A stretch of DNA of 64,000 nucleotides from Stenotrophomonas sp. SAU14A_NAIMI4_8 (GCF_003086695.1 NZ_CP025999.1:2769680-2833679), one strand, 5' to 3'; shown: positions 26,050 through 35,369, counted from the stretch's first letter. Notes: generated by a model not told the origin, from the sequence alone. Translations and numbers: made by a program.

Positions 26050-26550
26050 TGGTGGATGCCAACCTTGGTTGGCACTTTGATTCACCGCACGCGGATGCGT
26101 CCGTGCTTGCTTGGTAGGTGCCAACCTTGGTTGGCACTTTGCTTCACCGCACGCGGATGCGTCCGTGCCGACCAAGGTCGGCACCTACCAGAGCGCCTTT
26201 GATTCACCGCACGCGGATGCGTCCGTGCCGACCAAGGTCGGCACCTACCAGAGCGCCTTTGATTCACCGCACGCGGATGCTTCCGTGCCGACCAAGGTCG
26301 GCACCTACCAGAGCGCCTTTGCTTCACCGCGCGCAGGTGCGTCCGTGCCGACCAAGGTCGGCACCTACCAGAGCGCCTTTGCTTCACCGCGCGCAGGTGC
26401 GTCCGTGCCGACCAAGGTCGGCACCTACCAGAGCGCCTTTGCTTCACCGCGCGCAGGTGCGTCCGCGCTTGCTTGGTAGGTGCCAACCTTGGTTGGCACT
26501 TTGATTCATCGCACGCGGATACGTCCGTGCCAACCAAGGTTGGCACCTAC
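26050..26550. repeat. Tandem array of SMAG palindromes with 60-bp period
   Basis: About nine palindromic elements. Five consecutive 60-bp units (starts 26165, 26225, 26285, 26345, 26405) each hold GTGCCGACC-AA-GGTCGGCAC-CTAC plus a near-constant 36-base spacer. The spacer has two versions (GATTCACCGCACGCGGATGC, then GCTTCACCGCGCGCAGGTGC). Flanking elements at 26050, 26114, 26476 and 26527 use the arms GCCAACC/GGTTGGC instead; those at 26114 and 26476 are in the opposite orientation. The spacers are repeats of each other, so this is not a CRISPR. Long open frames through the array are artefacts of the 60-base (multiple of three) period. No gene is present in 25972-26572. Confidence 0.93.
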
Positions 26551-26572
26551 CAGAGCATGAAGCCCCGTGGTG

Positions 26573-27457
26573 TCAGCGGGCCGGGGCGAACTGCAGGCGG
26601 GTCCACACGCCGTAGTGGTCCGACGCCCAGCGACCGCTGTCGTCGGGCTGGTCGAACAGGATCCTGGCTTCGCGCGCCACCATCCGGTCCTGCTGGAAGA
26701 AGATGTGGTCGATGCGCGAGGGCGCCTGGTAATAGTGCCGGTTCAAGGTACTGACCGCCGCCAGGTCGGTGTTCACGTGCACACTGCCGTAGCTGTCACC
26801 GTAGTGGCTGCGCAGTTCGCTCAGGTCGCCGGCATCCACCAGCGCGTTGAAGTCGCCGGCGATCACCACCGGCGCACCGGCCGAGGTTTCGGTGATGAAG
26901 CGCAGCAGGTCTTCCACCTGGCTGCGGCGGATGCCCTGGCCGCGCTCGTCACTACGCTCGTTCAGATGCGTGGCATAGACGTTCACCGGCTGCCCGTCCA
27001 CGTCGATGCGCAGGTGGGCCACGGTGCGGTAGTCATCCAGCGGCTGCAGCAGGTGCTCGCCGTGGGCCAGGATCGGGCGCCGGGTCAGCAGCGCGTTGCC
27101 ATAGCGCTTGGGCGCACCCACCGGATCGGTGGATACGAAGACGTACTTGTAACCGAGCTGGCTGGCCAGCCACTGGGCCTGGTTGCGCACGTTGCGGCGC
27201 TGGATCACTTCCTGCAGGGCAATGGCATCGGGCTGCAGGCGCTTGAGCTCGGCCACGATCGTGCGCCGCCGGGTTGGCCAGTCTTCGCGGTCATGGTGCA
27301 GGTTGAAGGTGACCATGCCCATGCCGGGCGCGGTCGATGCCTGCGCAACGGCAGGCTCACCTGCCTGCTGCGCCACCGCCAACGCGGGCCATGCCAGTGC
27401 CATCGCCAGCCCCAAGGCGCGCAGTGCCACGCGCGCCCTCCCCTGCTTCAACGCCAT
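26573..27457 (-). CDS. Secreted endonuclease/exonuclease/phosphatase-family hydrolase
   Basis: A 294-residue exported protein: signal peptide (ALGLAMALAWPALAVAQ) followed by a complete EEP domain. Catalytic residues are all present: N52, E83 in LQEV, H164 in YATHLN, D202 and N204 in GDFN, D250-H251 in SRIDHIFF, and D280-H281 in SDHYGV. The substrate could be a phosphodiester or a phosphorylated sugar or lipid; family membership does not decide this. The ATG lies 2 bases after the stop of the glycoside hydrolase gene, so it is the last gene of the carbohydrate operon. The 14297 gene is a catalytically dead relative. Confidence 0.87.
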   Translation of the reverse strand: MALKQGRARVALRALGLAMALAWPALAVAQQAGEPAVAQASTAPGMGMVTFNLHHDREDWPTRRRTIVAELKRLQPDAIALQEVIQRRNVRNQAQWLASQLGYKYVFVSTDPVGAPKRYGNALLTRRPILAHGEHLLQPLDDYRTVAHLRIDVDGQPVNVYATHLNERSDERGQGIRRSQVEDLLRFITETSAGAPVVIAGDFNALVDAGDLSELRSHYGDSYGSVHVNTDLAAVSTLNRHYYQAPSRIDHIFFQQDRMVAREARILFDQPDDSGRWASDHYGVWTRLQFAPAR

Positions 27458-27459
27458 GT

Positions 27460-30400
27460 TTACTGCCCCTTGCGTTCGGCGCGGCGCACCGCACTTGGCA
27501 CTTCAATTTCCACCCGCGCTGGCAGCGCGTGCACGTGCAGCTCGTTGTCCACCCATTCGGCCGGCTCGCCATTGACCGTGGCCGCGCCGGGTTCACCGCT
27601 GTAGGGCCACGGCAGCACCACGCCCCCCACCGGCGGCAGCAGGCCCGGCTGCACTTCCAGCACCAGCTGCTTGTCGTTGCGCTGCAGGCGGTAGTTCAGC
27701 TGCCCCTGTGGGGTGCGCAGGCCCTGCACGGCAATGCCCTCGCCCTGGAACCAGGCGGTGGGAATACCTGCGGCCAGCACCAGCGCGTCATCCACATCGC
27801 GGTTGTAGGCGAACATGTCCAGCGCCGAGCGCACGAAGTCCGAGGCCACCCAGGCATGCGGCAGGTCGCCCACGAAGAACGGCGTGCGCGGCGTGCGCGA
27901 GACCACTTCGGCCCACTGGTTCCAGGCCTGCGGCGCGCGGTCCTTGAAGAAGAACTGGCTGGCCTGCCAGGCGCGGTCACGCCAGCCCAGGCGCACGAAC
28001 GCGGCCACGTTGCGCCACTCGTACGGGGTGTAATCCTTCCATTCGCGCTTGCCGTCGCGGCGCGCCACGAATTCGTTCCAGTAGCGCTCGAACGTGGTGT
28101 CCAGCGCGGGCTGCGGCAGGCGCCCCTGCTCACCACCGGGCGCCAGGGCGATGGTGGTGGAGGTGGCATCGAAGTCCCCCAGCTCGGCCGAACCGGGCAG
28201 GAAGTCGATGCGGTGCTGCTGCATGGCCGACTGCAGCGATGCCTGCAGGTCATCACGGAACTGGTCGCGCGATTCGCTGATCTGCATTGCTTCGACCTTG
28301 CCCAGCTGCGCAGCGATGATCGCCGCGTCCTTGTAGCCGCGCAGCGCCCAGAAGTTGTCCCAGTACGAATGCATCGGCTTGGCCGAATAGCCTTCGTGGC
28401 TGATCGAGGCCGGCATCATCCCGTAGAACGCGGGATTGCGCGCACGGTTCTCTTCGGTGCGCTCGCTGGCGCGCAGCTGTTCCATGTACTGGTAGGCGCC
28501 CTGCACATGCGGCCACATCAGTTCCAGGAAGGTGCCGTCGCCGGTGTAGCGCCAGTACTCGGCGATGTTGTAGATCAGTTCGCCATGGCTGTCGTTCTCC
28601 GGCACCGGGTCGCTGCCGCGCGCATCCACGCAGCACGGCACCTTGCCGTTCTCGAACTGGAAGGGCGCGTACCAGTTCACGTAGTCACGCACCGCATCGC
28701 TGCGGCCCATGCGCAGCAGACCCTCGGAAATCATCGCGCCATCGCGGATCCAGCTGCGCGCATACGAACGCGTGCCCGGCTGCAGGCGCGGCCCCACGCG
28801 GGAAATCAGCATATGTGCGACGGCGGTGCGCAGGGTTTCCACCAGCGGCTGGCCGGCGGCCGGCACCTGCAGCGACACCACGCCCAGCTTCTGCCGCCAC
28901 TGCGCGGCCACCTGCTGCTGCGCCTTGGCCACATCCAGCGCCTGCGGCGCCCAGCTGCCGGTCTGCGGCAGCACCACCGCCACTTCGCGACTCTGCCCCG
29001 GCTCCAGCTTGATGGTGTAAAGCAAGGCGCCGGAGGCCAGCCCGGTGCTGTCCTTCACCGCCGTGGTGCCGGGCAGCTTGCCGCTGGCCAGGTGCATCGC
29101 GTCCAACTTGCCGTCGAACGTGGTGGCAAAGCGCGCATCGGGCGCCTGCAGCGGATAGACCCGCGGCTCGCCATTGATGCGCACCAGCTGCTCGCCCACG
29201 TCCAGGCTGTCGATGCGGCTGAAGCCGCCGGTGGTGTTCAGGAACTGGGTCGGCGGGTTCACCTGCCACGGCCGGATCGCCAGCGCCAGGGTGTATTCGT
29301 GCGCCACCTTGTCCGGGTTGCTCAAGCGGTAGCGGCCGATCAGCTGCGCGCGATCGGGCGTGCCCTGCACGAAACCGGTCACTGACAGCCCGGCCTTTTC
29401 ATGCAACCAATCGACGTTGGCGATGGGCAGGTAGCGGTCCTGCAGCGATTGGGTGATGGCCACGTTGGACCAGTCCAGCAGCTTTCCATCCAGGCGGACG
29501 AACGGCTCGATGCTGAAGCTGCCCTTGGCCGGCTCCAGCGCGCCGTCTTCGCTGATCAGCGCCTGTTCCTGGCCACCATCCAGGCCCAGCAGGGTCCAGT
29601 ACGGCTGCTCGCCCACGAACGCACGCGGCAGTGCGCCGCGCGGCAGGTCTGCCGCCACCGACGAGAGGAAGGCGTTGGGCGTGGCCGCAAAGGCCAGCGG
29701 CTTCAGCGCGATGTCACGGATGCCATAGCGCCAGTTCGGGCCGCCCTGCAGGTCGAAACGCACATAGCGCGCGTCGGTGTCGGGCAGCGCCAGCCAATCA
29801 CGGCCACCGCCACCATTGGTCACCTCACGCACGGTGCGCCAGTCGCGGCCATCCTGCGAGGTGCGCACGGTGTAGCGGGTGGCTTCCAGACTGGGCAGCC
29901 AGTCGATCACCGCCCCGCCGATCTCGCGGGTGTCGTGCAGATCCAGGCTGATGGTCTGCTGCTTGACCCCGCCGCTGATCCAGAAGGTATCGCTCTTGCC
30001 GTCGATCATGCGGTCCTGCAGCGCAGGCGCGGTGTCGGCAATCACCGCCGGGTGCAGCGGCGAGGTGTCCTGCGCCGGCAGGCCCTGCAGGGTCAGCTTG
30101 TCGAAGCAGACCGTGCCGCGCCCGCCCACCTTGCTGTAGATGGTGAACTCGACTGCGGCACTGCGCGCCATCTCCTTGTCCGGCGATGGCCCCCAGGCCT
30201 TGTCGATCTGGCGCCGGCGGTACTCCACCGGCGTCCAGGCCTTGGGGAAGCTGTAACCGGGGCGGTTGACCCACCACACGTTGTCACCGCTGGCGTCGAT
30301 CAGCTTGAACTGCAGGTCGTTGCCCGGCGAATCGCCGCGCAGCTGGAAGCCGAAGCGGTAATTGACCGGGTATTCGATGTTCAGCGCACGGCGCAGGCCC

Positions 30401-30627
30401 ACATAGCCGGAGACCTTGTGGAAGTCGTAATCCAGGCACAGCGCGCGGCCACCGCCCGGTGCGGTGACCGGGCGCAGCGAACCACTGACCTGGTCGGACA
30501 GCACCAGCTTCCATGCGCCGATGTCGTCGAAGTCATCCAGCACCTTCGGCGCGGGCAGCGCCGGTGGTGCGGCGATCGCCAGGGAAGACCACAGCAGGCC
30601 CAATCCAACGGCGATCGCACGCTTCAT
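27460..30627 (-). CDS. Discoidin domain-containing glycoside hydrolase
   Basis: A 1055-residue exported enzyme. After a signal peptide (residues 1-19) comes a jelly-roll carbohydrate-binding region (about 25-185, VLDDFDDIGAWKLV...). A discoidin/F5-8 type C domain follows (about 190-315, RMIDGKSDTFWISGG ... RYVRFDL). Then comes a large (alpha/alpha)6-barrel region (about 330-980) with SYARSWIRDGAMISEGLLRMGR and HGELIYNIAEYWRYTGD, resembling six-hairpin glycosidases. The exact GH family cannot be assigned here. The start overlaps the permease stop (ATGA). Together with the importer it points to periplasmic trimming of an oligosaccharide. Confidence 0.83.
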   Translation of the reverse strand: MKRAIAVGLGLLWSSLAIAAPPALPAPKVLDDFDDIGAWKLVLSDQVSGSLRPVTAPGGGRALCLDYDFHKVSGYVGLRRALNIEYPVNYRFGFQLRGDSPGNDLQFKLIDASGDNVWWVNRPGYSFPKAWTPVEYRRRQIDKAWGPSPDKEMARSAAVEFTIYSKVGGRGTVCFDKLTLQGLPAQDTSPLHPAVIADTAPALQDRMIDGKSDTFWISGGVKQQTISLDLHDTREIGGAVIDWLPSLEATRYTVRTSQDGRDWRTVREVTNGGGGRDWLALPDTDARYVRFDLQGGPNWRYGIRDIALKPLAFAATPNAFLSSVAADLPRGALPRAFVGEQPYWTLLGLDGGQEQALISEDGALEPAKGSFSIEPFVRLDGKLLDWSNVAITQSLQDRYLPIANVDWLHEKAGLSVTGFVQGTPDRAQLIGRYRLSNPDKVAHEYTLALAIRPWQVNPPTQFLNTTGGFSRIDSLDVGEQLVRINGEPRVYPLQAPDARFATTFDGKLDAMHLASGKLPGTTAVKDSTGLASGALLYTIKLEPGQSREVAVVLPQTGSWAPQALDVAKAQQQVAAQWRQKLGVVSLQVPAAGQPLVETLRTAVAHMLISRVGPRLQPGTRSYARSWIRDGAMISEGLLRMGRSDAVRDYVNWYAPFQFENGKVPCCVDARGSDPVPENDSHGELIYNIAEYWRYTGDGTFLELMWPHVQGAYQYMEQLRASERTEENRARNPAFYGMMPASISHEGYSAKPMHSYWDNFWALRGYKDAAIIAAQLGKVEAMQISESRDQFRDDLQASLQSAMQQHRIDFLPGSAELGDFDATSTTIALAPGGEQGRLPQPALDTTFERYWNEFVARRDGKREWKDYTPYEWRNVAAFVRLGWRDRAWQASQFFFKDRAPQAWNQWAEVVSRTPRTPFFVGDLPHAWVASDFVRSALDMFAYNRDVDDALVLAAGIPTAWFQGEGIAVQGLRTPQGQLNYRLQRNDKQLVLEVQPGLLPPVGGVVLPWPYSGEPGAATVNGEPAEWVDNELHVHALPARVEIEVPSAVRRAERKGQ

Positions 30628-31460
30628 CCCTTAACACTCCCCAGCAACAGACCTTGGATGTAGTACCGCTGCAGCACCAGGAACAGCGCCAGCACCGGAA
30701 CCACGGTGACCACCGCGCCGGCCATCATCATTTCCACGTCCATGATGTGTTCGCGCGAGAGGGTGGCCAGTGCCACCGGCAAAGTGTAGTGCTCCTGGTC
30801 GGTCAACACGATCAACGGCCACATGAAATCGTTCCATGCGCCCATGAAGGTGAAGATCGCCAGGGTGACCAGCACCGGCTTGAGCATCGGCAGCACGATC
30901 TGGAAGAAGATGCGCAGCTCCCCTGCCCCGTCGATGCGCGCCGCTTCCAGCAGCTCATCGGGAATGGAGCGGGCGTACTGGCGCACCAGGAAGATGCCGA
31001 ACACGCTGGCCAGGGCCGGCACGATCACGCCGCCGAAGCTGTTGACCAGGCCCAGCTGCTTCATCAGCAGGAACAGCGGCAGCATGGCCACCTGCGCCGG
31101 GATGACCAGCGCGGCCATCAACACCTGGAACAGGCGCTCGCGGCCGACGAAGTTCAGCTTGGCGAAGGCGTAGCCGGCCATGGTGTTGAGCAGCAGCGAG
31201 CCCAGGGTGATGGCCAGCGACACCAGCAGGCTGTTGGCGAAGTTGCCGCCCATGCCGGTACGCGCGAACAACTCCAGGTAGTTGCGCGTGGTGACGTGCG
31301 AGGGCAGCAACGGCGGCGGGAAATGGGTGGCCTCGCCCTGCGGCATGAACGAGACCGAGACCATCCACAGCAGCGGTGCCAGGCTGACCAGGGCCAGCAC
31401 CAGCAACGCACCATTGACCATCCACGGGTGCCAGCGCGACTGGCCGATTTCACGACTCAT
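30624..31460 (-). CDS. Carbohydrate ABC transporter permease (MalG type)
   Basis: A 278-residue inner-membrane permease of the CUT1 sugar importer family. It has six transmembrane helices and the cytoplasmic EAA loop ELLEAARIDGAGELRIFFQIVLPMLKP that contacts the ATPase. The ATG at 31460 overlaps the stop of the preceding permease gene (ATGA). A longer frame to 31565 runs into that gene and is discarded. With the other permease it forms the channel of a binding-protein-dependent importer. Confidence 0.92.
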   Translation of the reverse strand: MSREIGQSRWHPWMVNGALLVLALVSLAPLLWMVSVSFMPQGEATHFPPPLLPSHVTTRNYLELFARTGMGGNFANSLLVSLAITLGSLLLNTMAGYAFAKLNFVGRERLFQVLMAALVIPAQVAMLPLFLLMKQLGLVNSFGGVIVPALASVFGIFLVRQYARSIPDELLEAARIDGAGELRIFFQIVLPMLKPVLVTLAIFTFMGAWNDFMWPLIVLTDQEHYTLPVALATLSREHIMDVEMMMAGAVVTVVPVLALFLVLQRYYIQGLLLGSVKG

Positions 31461-32338
31461 ACCAACTGCCTCTTGCGGCCGAAACGCAGCATCACGGTGG
31501 TCACCGCCAGGATGATCAGGAACAGCAGGAACGCCACCGCGGAGGCGCGACCCAGGTTCCACCACTTGAAGCCTTCCTCGAACATGAAATACAGCACGCT
31601 GACGGTGCTCTGCAGTGGGTCGCCGCGGGTCATCACGTAGGGTTCGGCGAACAGCTGGAAGTAGCCGGACACGGTAATGACCCCGACCACCAGCAGCACC
31701 GGGCCGAGCATCGGCAGGGTGATGTGCAGGAACTGCTTCCAGCGCGAGGCACCATCGATGCGCGCGGCCTCGTACAGGTCATGCGGAATGGCCTGCAGGC
31801 CGGCCAGGAAGATCACCATGTTGTAGCCGAAGTTCTTCCACACGGCGAACAGCATGATGGTGGGCATGGCCCAGTTCGGGTCACCCAGCCAGTCGATCGG
31901 GCTGATGCCGATGTGGCCCAGGCCGTAGTTCACCAGACCGTAGCTGGTGTGGAACAGGTAGCGCCAGATCACCGCCACCGCCACCAGGGTGGTCACCACC
32001 GGGGCGAACAGTGCGGTACGGAACAGCGCCTTGAAGCGCGCCGCCGGTGCGTTCAGCAGCATCGCCGCGCCCAGCGACACGCCGATCGACAGCGGTACGC
32101 CGATCAGCACGAAGTAGGTGGTGTTCCACAGCGACTTCCAGAACATCGGGGTCTGCAGCAGATCGATGTAGTTGCCCAGGCCGACGAACCGCAGGTTGCT
32201 GCTGTCGGACAGGGCATACAGATCGAAGTCGGTCACGCTCAGCGCCAGCGCCGAGGCCACCGGCAGGCCGAAGAACAGGCCCAGCACGATCAGCGAGGGG
32301 CCGGCGAAGATCCAGCCGGCAAGCGAAGTACGTTTCAT
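31457..32338 (-). CDS. Carbohydrate ABC transporter permease (MalF type)
   Basis: A 293-residue CUT1-type permease with six helices and the EAA loop DLYEAARIDGASRWKQFLHITLPMLGP. It overlaps both neighbours by four bases (ATGA at 32335-32338 and 31457-31460), so the three transporter genes are translationally coupled. No ATPase gene is present anywhere in the locus; CUT1 importers often share one MsmX/UgpC-like ATPase encoded elsewhere. Confidence 0.92.
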   Translation of the reverse strand: MKRTSLAGWIFAGPSLIVLGLFFGLPVASALALSVTDFDLYALSDSSNLRFVGLGNYIDLLQTPMFWKSLWNTTYFVLIGVPLSIGVSLGAAMLLNAPAARFKALFRTALFAPVVTTLVAVAVIWRYLFHTSYGLVNYGLGHIGISPIDWLGDPNWAMPTIMLFAVWKNFGYNMVIFLAGLQAIPHDLYEAARIDGASRWKQFLHITLPMLGPVLLVVGVITVSGYFQLFAEPYVMTRGDPLQSTVSVLYFMFEEGFKWWNLGRASAVAFLLFLIILAVTTVMLRFGRKRQLV

Positions 32339-33678
32339 TGCGGGCTCCCGGCCGCTGCGGCCGGCGCATCGGCAGGTGCCTGCGCACCGCCGCCCTGCAG
32401 GCGTTGTTGTTCATGCATCCAGCGGCGCTTGGCCAGCACCTTGTCCACGCGCTGGTCCAGCTCTTCCACGGCCTTGTCCTGCGGCAGGCCACCGCGCACC
32501 ACCTTTTCGGTGACGATGCGCATTTCCTGCACGATGCGCTCCCACTCCAGCACCTTCGGCGTGGGCTTGACCCGCTCCAGCTGGTCACGGAAGGCCGCGG
32601 CCAGCGGATCACCGGCCAGCGACGGCGCGTTCCAGGTGCTGCGACGCGGCGGCAGGTCACCGATGATGGAATGGAAGCGGGCCTGGATTTCCGGCCGCGA
32701 CAGGAACTCGATCAGCTTCCACGAGGCTTCCTTCTGCTGCGACTTGCGGAAGATCACCAGGCTGGTGCCACCGGCGATGCCCGCGCCCGGACCGTCCGGG
32801 CCCGGCAGCGCAGCGGTGCCCCACTGCCCTTCCAGTTCCTTGGGCTGCAGCTTCTTGAACTCGCGGATGTTCCAGGGCCCGGAGATGTAGAAGACGTTGA
32901 AGCCGCGGAAGAATTCATCCCAGACGTTGGAGATCTGCGTCTCGGACATCTTCGGCGCCCAGCCCTGCTCGAACATGTTCGAGTAGAAGGCCAGGGTGCG
33001 GCGGAAGCCGGGGCTGGCGAAGTTGCCACGGGTGTCATCGTCGCGCAGCAGCGGGTCGGGCTGCTGCAGTGCCAGCGACAGCTGCTGCTCGAATTCGTTG
33101 ATCGGCATCAGCACCGCATAGCGGTTCGGTCCCTGCATCTTCTTGATCGCGGCCATCTGCTGGTCCCACTCGGCCCAGGTGCGCGGCGGGTGGTCGAAAC
33201 CGGCCTTGGCCAGCAGGTCCTTGCGGTAATAGATCAGGCGCGTATCGACGTACCACGGCACGCCCACCAGCTCGCCGTGGATCACGTTGGTATCCCAGAT
33301 GCCCTGGAAATAGTCCTGCGGATCGACCACGGTGGAGCGCTGCACGAACGGCTGCAGCGGGGTCAGTGCATCCAGTTCGGCGAACTCGGGCACCCAGGTG
33401 TTGCCGAGCTGGCAGACATCGGGCAGGCCATCGGCGGCGAAGGCGGTCAGCAGCTTTTCATGCGCGGCCGTCCACGGAATGTTCTGCACATCCACCTTGA
33501 TGCCGGGGTTTTCGGCTTCGAACTCGTGGATCAGCTCGCTGACCACTTCCGCTTCACGGCCCATGGCCCAGAAGCGCACGGTGGTGGTGCCCGGCTCGGT
33601 GCGGGCGCAGCCGGCAACGGCCAGCGCGGCCAGCAGCGGCAGCGCCCAGCGGCGCAGGCGATGGGTCCAGGGTTGCAC
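32335..33678 (-). CDS. Extracellular sugar-binding lipoprotein of the ABC importer
   Basis: A 447-residue periplasmic binding protein of the MalE/UgpB type that delivers a sugar to the permeases encoded next to it. It begins with a lipoprotein signal (RRWALPLLAALAVAGC). The family blocks FEAENPGIKVDV and AAHEKLLTAFAADGLPDVCQLG follow. The GTG at 33678 is chosen as start: GGAAG lies 7 bases upstream and the site is 4 bases after the stop of the glucoamylase-like gene. The ATG at 33714 would overlap that gene by 32 bases. Confidence 0.88.
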   Translation of the reverse strand: MQPWTHRLRRWALPLLAALAVAGCARTEPGTTTVRFWAMGREAEVVSELIHEFEAENPGIKVDVQNIPWTAAHEKLLTAFAADGLPDVCQLGNTWVPEFAELDALTPLQPFVQRSTVVDPQDYFQGIWDTNVIHGELVGVPWYVDTRLIYYRKDLLAKAGFDHPPRTWAEWDQQMAAIKKMQGPNRYAVLMPINEFEQQLSLALQQPDPLLRDDDTRGNFASPGFRRTLAFYSNMFEQGWAPKMSETQISNVWDEFFRGFNVFYISGPWNIREFKKLQPKELEGQWGTAALPGPDGPGAGIAGGTSLVIFRKSQQKEASWKLIEFLSRPEIQARFHSIIGDLPPRRSTWNAPSLAGDPLAAAFRDQLERVKPTPKVLEWERIVQEMRIVTEKVVRGGLPQDKAVEELDQRVDKVLAKRRWMHEQQRLQGGGAQAPADAPAAAAGSPQ

Positions 33679-33682
33679 CGGC

Positions 33683-35290
33683 TTACTTCCCCTGTCCAGT
33701 GTTGCGGTTGGCATTGTTCTTCTGTTCCTGCGCGGCGGCCGCGCGCGATTCTGCGATACCTACCGCGCGCGCCGCCGCGGCCTTCTCATCCTTCTGCAGC
33801 TGCAGCGGCTGGAACTCGCCTTCCGGTGCCAGCCAGCCACCACTGAATCCTGCCCGTTCCAGACCCTTGCGGATGTACGGGTTCTTCTTCATCACTTCCC
33901 AGACGAAATCATCGCGGTAGTTGGCGATCATGGTCAGGATCGGGCCCTGGTCGATGGCGATGTAATCGCTGGCAACCCAGCCACGGTCGGGCACCAGGCG
34001 CCCGGTCTTGATCGGAATGTCGTAGTTGAAGCTGGGGTTGAACGAATCCAGGAACCCGTAGCTGGAATAGATGTAGTCGCCGTAGCGCTTGTGCATCTCC
34101 ACCGTGGCCGGGATCACTTCCTCGGGCGCGAACACGATCGAAGACACCGCCGCGGTCGGGGCGATGGTGCCGTCGTCGAAGTTCTCGCGCAGGCCTGCGC
34201 CGCGCGAGGAGTAATGGCGGAACTGGCGCTGCTCGCCGCGGTATTCCTGGGTGGTGTTCTGCGGGCCATCGCTGGCGGTCAGGCCCCACACGTTCTCGCC
34301 GTAGTCCTTCCAGTTCATCGGGTTGGCGATGGCGTACTCACGCTGGGCCAGCGCCGCCGAACGGCTGTTGAGGAAGTAAGTGCTGCCGCGTTCGCGCATG
34401 TACGCGTCCTGGATATCGCGGAAATCGATCCAGACGTGGCTGTACTGGTGGCCGAACAGCGGCCCGAAGGACAGGTATTCCTGGCCCTGGTAGACGCCCC
34501 AGTCGTTGTCGTAGGTGCGGGTCCACACGGTCCACGCATCCGGGCTGACCGGGTGGCTGGGCGAGCCCAGGGCGAGGATGTAGACCATCATCGCTTCGTT
34601 GTAGCCCATCCAGTCGTGGTCGATGAAGCCGCTTTCGGGGAACCAGCCCATTGAAATGAGCGGTGCGCGCTGCTGCAGCCACGGCCAGTCGACCTGCTTG
34701 TACAGGCTGTCGGCAATCTGCCGGATCTCTTTTTCGCGCGGGTCGTCGCCGTCGTAGTACGACTGGGCAAACAGCACGCCCATCATCAGCAGCGCGGTAT
34801 CCACCGAGGACAGTTCCACCCAGCTGTCGTAGCGACGGCCTTCCTGCATGTCCAGGAAGTGGTAGTAGAAGCCCTTGTAACCGGCCTTGCCGGTGCGCTG
34901 CGGGCCCATCGGCACGTCGCGGAAGAACTTCAGCGTGGTCAGGGTGCGGTCGATGGCCTGGTTGCGGCTGACCCAGCCGTTCTCGATGCCGATCGGGTAG
35001 GCGGTCAGCGCGAAGCCCACCGAGGCGATGCTGGCGAACGGACGCGACGGATAGCGGTCGGGGGTCAGGCCGTTCAGTTCATTGGTGGTATCCCAGAAGA
35101 ACTGGAAGGTGCGGCGCTCGATATCGTCGAACAGCGGCGGCAGTTCCGGCTTCATCGGCCGTGGCGGTGCGTCGGCCTCGACCAGGATCACCTGCGGCTT
35201 GGGCTTGGCAGGTGCTTCCTGCTGGGCCGGTTTGCAGGCGGCGATGGCCAGGGTCATCGCAGCGGCGGTCAACAGGTGGCGTGCCTGCAT
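33683..35290 (-). CDS. Glucoamylase-like (PF10091) lipoprotein, GH144-like candidate
   Basis: A 535-residue predicted lipoprotein (lipobox AIAAC after MQARHLLTAAAMTL) with the PF10091 'glycoamylase-like' (alpha/alpha)6 domain. Blocks include RRTFQFFWDTTNELNGL, GWFPESGFIDHDWMGYNEAMMVYILALGS and the GTIAPTAAVSSIVFAPEE segment. Family knowledge: PF10091 proteins include GH144 endo-beta-1,2-glucanases, despite the name glucoamylase. That would make the substrate a beta-1,2-glucan; this is inference. It is the first gene of the six-gene operon. A LacI-type operator lies at 35344-35357. ATG 35290 follows GGAGGAA. Confidence 0.83.
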   Translation of the reverse strand: MQARHLLTAAAMTLAIAACKPAQQEAPAKPKPQVILVEADAPPRPMKPELPPLFDDIERRTFQFFWDTTNELNGLTPDRYPSRPFASIASVGFALTAYPIGIENGWVSRNQAIDRTLTTLKFFRDVPMGPQRTGKAGYKGFYYHFLDMQEGRRYDSWVELSSVDTALLMMGVLFAQSYYDGDDPREKEIRQIADSLYKQVDWPWLQQRAPLISMGWFPESGFIDHDWMGYNEAMMVYILALGSPSHPVSPDAWTVWTRTYDNDWGVYQGQEYLSFGPLFGHQYSHVWIDFRDIQDAYMRERGSTYFLNSRSAALAQREYAIANPMNWKDYGENVWGLTASDGPQNTTQEYRGEQRQFRHYSSRGAGLRENFDDGTIAPTAAVSSIVFAPEEVIPATVEMHKRYGDYIYSSYGFLDSFNPSFNYDIPIKTGRLVPDRGWVASDYIAIDQGPILTMIANYRDDFVWEVMKKNPYIRKGLERAGFSGGWLAPEGEFQPLQLQKDEKAAAARAVGIAESRAAAAQEQKNNANRNTGQGK

Positions 35291-35343
35291 GGCGCGGTTC
35301 CTCCGGTGGGCTGTTCGATGGAAGAGCATAACGTCCAAACACC

Positions 35344-35357
35344 TGAAATCGTTTACA
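35344..35357 (-). promoter_or_regulatory. LacI-type operator upstream of the glucoamylase-like operon
   Basis: On the minus strand TGTAAACGATTTCA, close to the classic LacI-family palindrome with a central CG. It lies 54 bases upstream of the start codon. It shares the core GTAANCGNTT with 38604-38617 and 39726-39739. Confidence 0.6.
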
Positions 35358-35369
35358 GCACGGACTCTT

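Noticed and set aside
21352..26184. A 1610-codon open frame on the minus strand, running antisense through the whole of rne into rluC
   Set aside because: Only its last 324 codons are rluC. The rest mirrors the codon structure of rne (a GC-rich third position leaves one antisense frame free of stops) and shows only low-complexity composition.
26082..26546. 120-150 codon frames on both strands across the 60-bp array
   Set aside because: A period divisible by three automatically keeps frames open; the peptides are pure repeats (RRSGRCRPWSARTHLRAVKQ) without a ribosome binding site.
26050..26550. CRISPR array
   Set aside because: The period is regular, but the spacers are copies of each other, the repeated element is a GTAG palindrome, and there are no cas genes.
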